A DNA stretch of 64,000 nt from Veillonellaceae bacterium. Lineage in GTDB: Bacteria; Bacillota_C; Negativicutes; UBA1444. The DNA lies in assembly GCA_012798135.1 (NCBI GenBank), contig JAAZNU010000023.1, forward strand, positions 6,724 through 70,723, written 5' to 3'. Of the stretch, positions 60,404-64,000 are shown piece by piece; position 1 is the first letter of the stretch; each line of letters begins with the position of its first letter. The translations under genes were made by a program, and so were the position numbers. Under the pieces are notes generated by a model. That model was given only the letters and a program-made list of their open reading frames with translations, had not been told where the DNA came from and ran no database searches.

Positions 60404-60586
60404 AAAAAAACACCATGACCCGTTTTGCAGTAACACAAAACCAGCCTTGGTGTTCTTACGTTCACCGTCCACAACAGGTAGAGAAAGCAAGAACTGTGTT
60501 ATATACTTCCAGAAAAGCTTCAGCTTACCCGTCCCAATCAATTGCACCGACACAAAATTATTCGGCGGGCTAGCCAAAAATCCTGC
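60404..60586 (-). ncRNA. Possible small RNA (about 180 nt) between wecB and the atp operon
   Basis: It is bounded by a strong promoter (60593-60621) and a terminator-like hairpin (60404-60454: AACACCA / TGGTGTT outer stem, GGTTTTG-type inner stem, seven Ts), both on the minus strand. The predicted 5' end starts near GCAGGATTTTT, an 11-mer also found in the flgF leader (50580-50590). The rest of this 357-bp gap has no convincing gene; a 77-codon frame (60344-60577) lacks a ribosome-binding site. It could also be an attenuated atp leader. Confidence 0.4.
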
Positions 60587-60592
60587 TGGTTT

Positions 60593-60621
60593 ATTTTAAA
60601 ATATCAAAATTATTTTGTAAA
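60593..60621 (-). promoter_or_regulatory. Promoter in the wecB-atp gap
   Basis: Minus strand: TTTACA (60616-60621), exactly 17 nt, TAAAAT (60593-60598) in very AT-rich DNA. It would drive the small-RNA candidate and, if read through, the atp genes. Confidence 0.6.
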
Positions 60622-60676
60622 TACAATTTTGTGAATTAGTATACTCTATTGCCAGAAATCCGGAATTAAATCCGCC

Positions 60677-61825
60677 TTAAAAATACGTCGGCGGCGTTGT
60701 ACTTAAGGCATTCCGCCACAGGATCGTCTGAACGATGCGCTGGGAGGCGCGCCCGTCGCCGTATGGATTCACGGCTTCCGACATCGCCCGGTATCGTACC
60801 GGATCCGACAACAAAATTTGCGTTTCTTGATAGACCGTTTCTTCCGTGGTCCCAATCAGCCGCACGGTACCGGCGGCGATCGCCTCCGGCCGTTCCGTCG
60901 TGTCCCGCAGCACTAGGACCGGCTTGCCCAGTGACGGCGCTTCTTCCTGTATCCCGCCGGAGTCGGTGAGAATCAGCGTGGAGCGGGCCATCAGATTCAC
61001 AAACGGCTCATAGTCGAGCGGATCGGTCAGATGAACCCGCTCCAAGTGGCCAAGCACTGCCGCCACTACTTCCCGGACTTTAGGATTCCGGTGAACCGGA
61101 AATATGACTTCCACGTCCGGAAATTCCTCGACAATGCGTTTCAGCGCCTGATATACATGGCGCATGGGTTCGCCCAAATTTTCCCGGCGGTGGGTGGTCA
61201 CCAAGATCACCCGCCGAGCGGCGAAATCGAGGGAAGCCAACAGTTCATCCGCAAACCGGAAATCCGGCTTCACCGTGGCCAGAAGCGCATCGATGACCGT
61301 ATTGCCGGTCACAAAAACGCTTTCGGAATCGACATTCTCCCGCAGCAGGTTTTGCCGGGCGGTCGAAGTCGGGGCAAAATGCAGGTCGGTCAGAGCCCCG
61401 GCAAGCTTGCGATTCATTTCCTCGGGGTAGGGGGAATACTTGTTACCGGTTCGCAAACCCGCCTCGACATGCCCAACCGGAATCTGATGGTAAAACGCCG
61501 CCAGTGCGCCGACAAAAGTAGTCGTCGTGTCGCCGTGGACCAGCACCAGGTCCGGACGGGCTTCGGCCAGCACGTCATTCAATCCGTTCAGGGCCCGGCT
61601 GGTGATATCGAACAACGTCTGCGACGGGCTCATAATATCGAGGTCGTAGTCGGGGTGAATCTGAAATAAGTGCAGCACTTGATCCAACATTTCCCGATGT
61701 TGGGCCGTAACGGCGACCAAAGACTGTATCTGTTCCGGATGCTTTTGCAGCTCCAACACCACCGGCGCCATTTTGATGGCTTCCGGCCGGGTACCGAAAA
61801 TCGTCATGACCTTCAAACGTTTCAA
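60677..61825 (-). CDS. wecB: UDP-N-acetylglucosamine 2-epimerase (non-hydrolysing)
   Basis: Interconverts UDP-GlcNAc and UDP-ManNAc. It is 382 aa; [20 protein letters not shown] is the N-terminal signature, followed by [47 protein letters not shown] and [20 protein letters not shown]. Start: AGGAGG is directly followed by ATGAAC, too close for initiation; the TTG at 61825 (6 nt away) gives the usual short N-terminus. It supplies ManNAc for surface glycans and lies 160 nt after wecA. Confidence 0.96.
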   Translation of the reverse strand: MKRLKVMTIFGTRPEAIKMAPVVLELQKHPEQIQSLVAVTAQHREMLDQVLHLFQIHPDYDLDIMSPSQTLFDITSRALNGLNDVLAEARPDLVLVHGDTTTTFVGALAAFYHQIPVGHVEAGLRTGNKYSPYPEEMNRKLAGALTDLHFAPTSTARQNLLRENVDSESVFVTGNTVIDALLATVKPDFRFADELLASLDFAARRVILVTTHRRENLGEPMRHVYQALKRIVEEFPDVEVIFPVHRNPKVREVVAAVLGHLERVHLTDPLDYEPFVNLMARSTLILTDSGGIQEEAPSLGKPVLVLRDTTERPEAIAAGTVRLIGTTEETVYQETQILLSDPVRYRAMSEAVNPYGDGRASQRIVQTILWRNALSTTPPTYF

Positions 61826-61984
61826 GTTCATCCTCCTAAATGCCCGACAGCCTCGCGAAAAACAGGCCAAATGTATAAAAAGAGCGGGGATAAGAACGCC
61901 TTGACGTTTTACTTAACCTCGCTTGTGTTCGCTAACTGGTTTGTTCAACTGACAGATCGCCGGCAACTTTTCAACAGAATACTC

Positions 61985-63013
61985 CTACCTTCCCTTCACC
62001 GAGCTCGCATCCTTCAATACGCCGGTTTTGCGAGCCGCGAAGAAAGCGGCGACGAGCAGGGCCACCAAGATGAGGACGGCCAGGCCGATTTTCACTTCGG
62101 TCAGGACGATCGCGCTCACGCCCAGCAAAATGCTGACCATATAGAGAATCAGTACGACTTGCTTCTGACTAAGGCCCATGTCCAACAACCGATGGTGCAG
62201 ATGGCCCCGGTCCGGTTTAAAAATCGGCTGCCCATTGGTAAACCGGCGGATAATGGCGCAGGCCGTGTCCATGATCGGCAGGCCCAGGGCGACCATCGGC
62301 ACAATGAGGGCGATAGTTGCTGCACTCTTGACTGTGCCGACAACCGAAACCGCCGCCAACATATAGCCCAAAAACATACTGCCGGTATCGCCCATGAAAA
62401 TCTTCGCCGGACTGAAATTGAAGTGCAAAAAACCAAGCGCGCTGCCCGCCAATGCGGCCGTCAGCACCGCCACCAGCCACAGGTTCTGATGGACCGCCAT
62501 CAAAAAGATCGTAACAGCGGCAATCGTCGAAACTCCGGCTGCCAATCCATCCAGGCCATCGATCAGGTTCAGCATGTTGGTCAGGCTCACCACCCACAGC
62601 AGCGTGAAGGGGATCGCCCACATATCCAGATAAATCATGCTGCCAAAAGGATTGGTCAGCCAATCGATCTGGATATCGAACAACAGCAATACGGACGCGG
62701 CCGCAATCTGCCCAACCAGTTTCACTTTGGCCGGCAGTTGATAGATATCGTCCAGAACCCCGAGCAGCAGAATCGCCGTCCCGCCGGTCAACAGCCCGAC
62801 CAATTCCCAGGTCAGGTGGACACTGGCCAGGACCGACGCAATGAAGCCGGCATAGATCGCCAGCCCGCCAAGTCGGGGAATAATCCCTTTATGAACTTTG
62901 CGGGCATCCGGCTTGTCCACCGCACCCCAGCGGATGGCCAACCGTTTGACCGACGGGGTGACCAGATAGGTCACGCCCAGAGCGACAATAAACGCGATAA
63001 AGTAAACATTCAT
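61985..63013 (-). CDS. wecA: Undecaprenyl-phosphate GlcNAc-1-phosphate transferase (WecA/TagO family)
   Basis: Starts lipid-linked glycan synthesis by moving GlcNAc-1-P to undecaprenyl phosphate. It is 342 aa with about ten helices. Family motifs: GVLDDIYQLPAKVK (DD), NMLNLIDGLDGLAAG, FNFSPAKIFMGDTGSMFLGY and DRGHLHHRLLDMG (HxHH). In a diderm this can initiate O-antigen-like or enterobacterial-common-antigen-like polymers. GAGGTG precedes the ATG. Confidence 0.94.
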   Translation of the reverse strand: MNVYFIAFIVALGVTYLVTPSVKRLAIRWGAVDKPDARKVHKGIIPRLGGLAIYAGFIASVLASVHLTWELVGLLTGGTAILLLGVLDDIYQLPAKVKLVGQIAAASVLLLFDIQIDWLTNPFGSMIYLDMWAIPFTLLWVVSLTNMLNLIDGLDGLAAGVSTIAAVTIFLMAVHQNLWLVAVLTAALAGSALGFLHFNFSPAKIFMGDTGSMFLGYMLAAVSVVGTVKSAATIALIVPMVALGLPIMDTACAIIRRFTNGQPIFKPDRGHLHHRLLDMGLSQKQVVLILYMVSILLGVSAIVLTEVKIGLAVLILVALLVAAFFAARKTGVLKDASSVKGR

Positions 63014-63072
63014 ATTTTAGCGGCACCTCGTTTCAAACCACCTATTAGTTTACTCCATCCCGAACATTCTTG

Positions 63073-63702
63073 TCAATCAAAGTAGCCTTTCTGGCGCAGC
63101 TTCGCCCCGTGTTTTTCCATATACGGCTGCAGATCCAGCTGATAGGTGTCGGCCAAAATGTACATCATCGTGAAGCAGCACTGGGCGATGTCCAACAGCT
63201 CCAGGGCGGCGCCGGCAAGCACCGCCTGGCGGCCGAGCACGGACGCCTCGCCGGAGGCGCCGGCGCTTTTGCCCAGGAACTGGGTCAGTTCGCCGATTTC
63301 CTCCTGGATTTTGCAGACGGTCGTGAGCAAATCCACCCCGGGAATTTGCAGGCGCGGCAGGTGCAAAACCTTGAACGGGCCGGCATCTTCGATTCTGTAG
63401 GCGGATTCTTCGGTAAACAGGTAGTGTTTGCGGCGCAATTTCGCCAAATGGACGCCGACCATCTCCTCGCAGCGCAGGCCGTACTCGTCTTCCAACACGA
63501 AAATCATGGTCACGCAGGTCTGGGCGACATCCAACAGCTCGGCGGCCACCTCGTCCAGTGTTTCCCGGTCTTGCGCCGCGGAACCGGCCAAATGTTGCAG
63601 AACGGCCCGGGCCAGTTCCCCGGATTCCTCGACGACCTTCAGCACCGTAGACTCCAAAGTGGGATGCAGGCGATTCAATTTGGGCAAATATAAACTATCC
63701 AT
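63073..63702 (-). CDS. Tandem MazG-like nucleotide pyrophosphohydrolase
   Basis: 209 aa with two similar helical units: VLKVVEESGELARAVLQ ... AAELLDVAQTC (about 22-65) and VCKIQEEIGELTQFLG ... ALELLDIAQCC (about 130-180). Each has the EExxE and ExxD pattern of all-alpha NTP pyrophosphatases (MazG/dUTPase fold), which hydrolyse abnormal NTPs. The duplication could form an intramolecular dimer. The ATG at 63702 has no ribosome-binding site and is only 9 nt after a perfect TATAAT; a GTG at 63720 would overlap that TATAAT. Confidence 0.75.
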   Translation of the reverse strand: MDSLYLPKLNRLHPTLESTVLKVVEESGELARAVLQHLAGSAAQDRETLDEVAAELLDVAQTCVTMIFVLEDEYGLRCEEMVGVHLAKLRRKHYLFTEESAYRIEDAGPFKVLHLPRLQIPGVDLLTTVCKIQEEIGELTQFLGKSAGASGEASVLGRQAVLAGAALELLDIAQCCFTMMYILADTYQLDLQPYMEKHGAKLRQKGYFD

Positions 63703-63711
63703 AGGGCATAT

Positions 63712-63717
63712 ATTATA
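63712..63717 (-). promoter_or_regulatory. -10 element close to the MazG-like start
   Basis: A perfect TATAAT on the minus strand, ending 9 nt before the ATG, which would give a leaderless or nearly leaderless mRNA. No consensus -35 is found 16-18 nt upstream. Confidence 0.4.
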
Positions 63718-63758
63718 CACTATGCGTTAAAGTCCTTCTTTCCGCTGATAACCTGATA

Positions 63759-63811
63759 AAAGGAGACTTGCTCCAGATGGCTTTAACCGCCTCCTGAATC
63801 AAGTCTCCTTT
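63759..63811 (-). terminator. Large hairpin upstream of the MazG-like gene
   Basis: A 12-bp stem AAAGGAGACTTG / CAAGTCTCCTTT with a 29-nt loop. On the minus strand it ends with TTTTATC, so it probably terminates a gene entering from beyond the right edge. Confidence 0.6.
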
Positions 63812-63838
63812 CATCGCATCCAGGCCTGTTTGAACTGC

Positions 63839-64000
63839 CTATGACATACTGAAAGATAACACCTGAATCCGTGACAGACGAGACGCTATCAAAGAAACCC
63901 ATGATTTGAGCGTTGCAAACATTCTTCTCTGTCTACGGCATTGCTTCTCTGATGGCGTTTCGAGGCAGTATTTCTCAGAGCAGAGGTTTTCTGTCCGAAA
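63839..64000 (-). CDS. Possible C-terminal end of a gene entering from the right edge
   Basis: The minus-strand frame is open from the edge for 53 codons to a TAG at 63839 and has a basic, Cys-containing sequence (CRRQRRMFATLKSWVSLI). A terminator hairpin follows 27 nt later, which is what a gene end would look like. No family was recognised and the piece is too short to be sure it is coding. Confidence 0.3.
   Translation of the reverse strand, partial: FRTENLCSEKYCLETPSEKQCRRQRRMFATLKSWVSLIASRLSRIQVLSFSMS

Noticed and set aside
60344..60577. 77-codon minus-strand frame in the wecB-atp gap
   Set aside because: It has a TTG start without a ribosome-binding site, runs through a terminator-like hairpin and a promoter, and shows no recognisable protein features; a non-coding RNA fits better.
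63721..64000. Insertion-sequence end at the right edge
   Set aside because: A terminator hairpin and a short open frame are present, but no terminal inverted repeat, target duplication or transposase motif could be identified.

Overview
This window is a 64-kb block from what is almost certainly a diderm Firmicute (class Negativicutes; a flagellated Sporomusa- or Selenomonas-like organism is the best guess). Every convincing gene lies on the minus strand, so transcription runs from high to low coordinates. The organism call rests on a Firmicutes-style gene order (ATP synthase, murA, mbl, flgF, flgG, matching the mbl-flhO-flhP order of Bacillus) joined to a full outer-membrane toolkit: lipid A, Kdo and heptose synthesis, Lpt export, BamA, TamB, Skp/OmpH proteins, Mla and TolC. 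It also carries the SLH-domain porin (OmpM type) that tethers the Negativicutes outer membrane to peptidoglycan. No rRNA, tRNA, CRISPR array or complete insertion sequence was seen.

Layout in transcription order. 63.7-60.7 kb: a tandem-domain MazG-like protein, then WecA- and WecB-type genes for undecaprenyl-linked glycan initiation. 60.6-53.3 kb: a possible small RNA, then atpZ-atpI-atpB-E-F-H-A-G-D-C. 53.3-50.9 kb: murA and mbl, without the spoIID/spoIIID genes that usually separate them in spore formers. 50.9-45.4 kb: a 626-bp structured leader, then flgF-flgG-flgA-flgH-flgI-flgJ (rod, P ring and L ring). 45.3-41.6 kb: an unusual trio made of an AMIN/phosphodiester-glycosidase protein, a small lipoyl-like protein and an S55 (SpoIVB-like) peptidase.

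41.2-32.2 kb: mlaE-mlaF-mlaD, tolC, tamB and a small sigma-70 family factor. 32.0-23.3 kb: an anchored hypothetical protein, bamA, an unrecognised outer-membrane protein, three Skp/OmpH-like proteins in a row, lpxD, a YjbH-like protein and an lpxC-fabZ fusion. 23.2-9.1 kb: lpxA-lpxI-lpxB-msbA-waaA-kdsB-kdsA-kdsD-lpxL-lptC-lptA-lptB-lptF/G, DUF3084 and a YqgF-like protein. 8.9-7.5 kb: the SLH porin between its own promoter and terminator. 7.4-0 kb: two exported unknowns, a short LptD, rfaE2-rfaE1-hldD, a sugar aminotransferase and a Gfo/Idh/MocA oxidoreductase cut by the window edge.

Together these genes cover most steps for building an LPS outer membrane: making lipid A-Kdo, adding ADP-heptose precursors, flipping by MsbA, Lpt transport to LptD, BamA/TamB assembly with Skp-like chaperones, phospholipid traffic by Mla, and tethering by the porin. 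The least expected features are the repeated RNA-like element and a CsrA-type hairpin in the flagellar operon, the sigma factor inside the envelope cluster, the glycosidase/lipoyl/S55 trio, and the LpxC-FabZ fusion. Starts were chosen from ribosome-binding sites where possible; several genes appear to use TTG or GTG.
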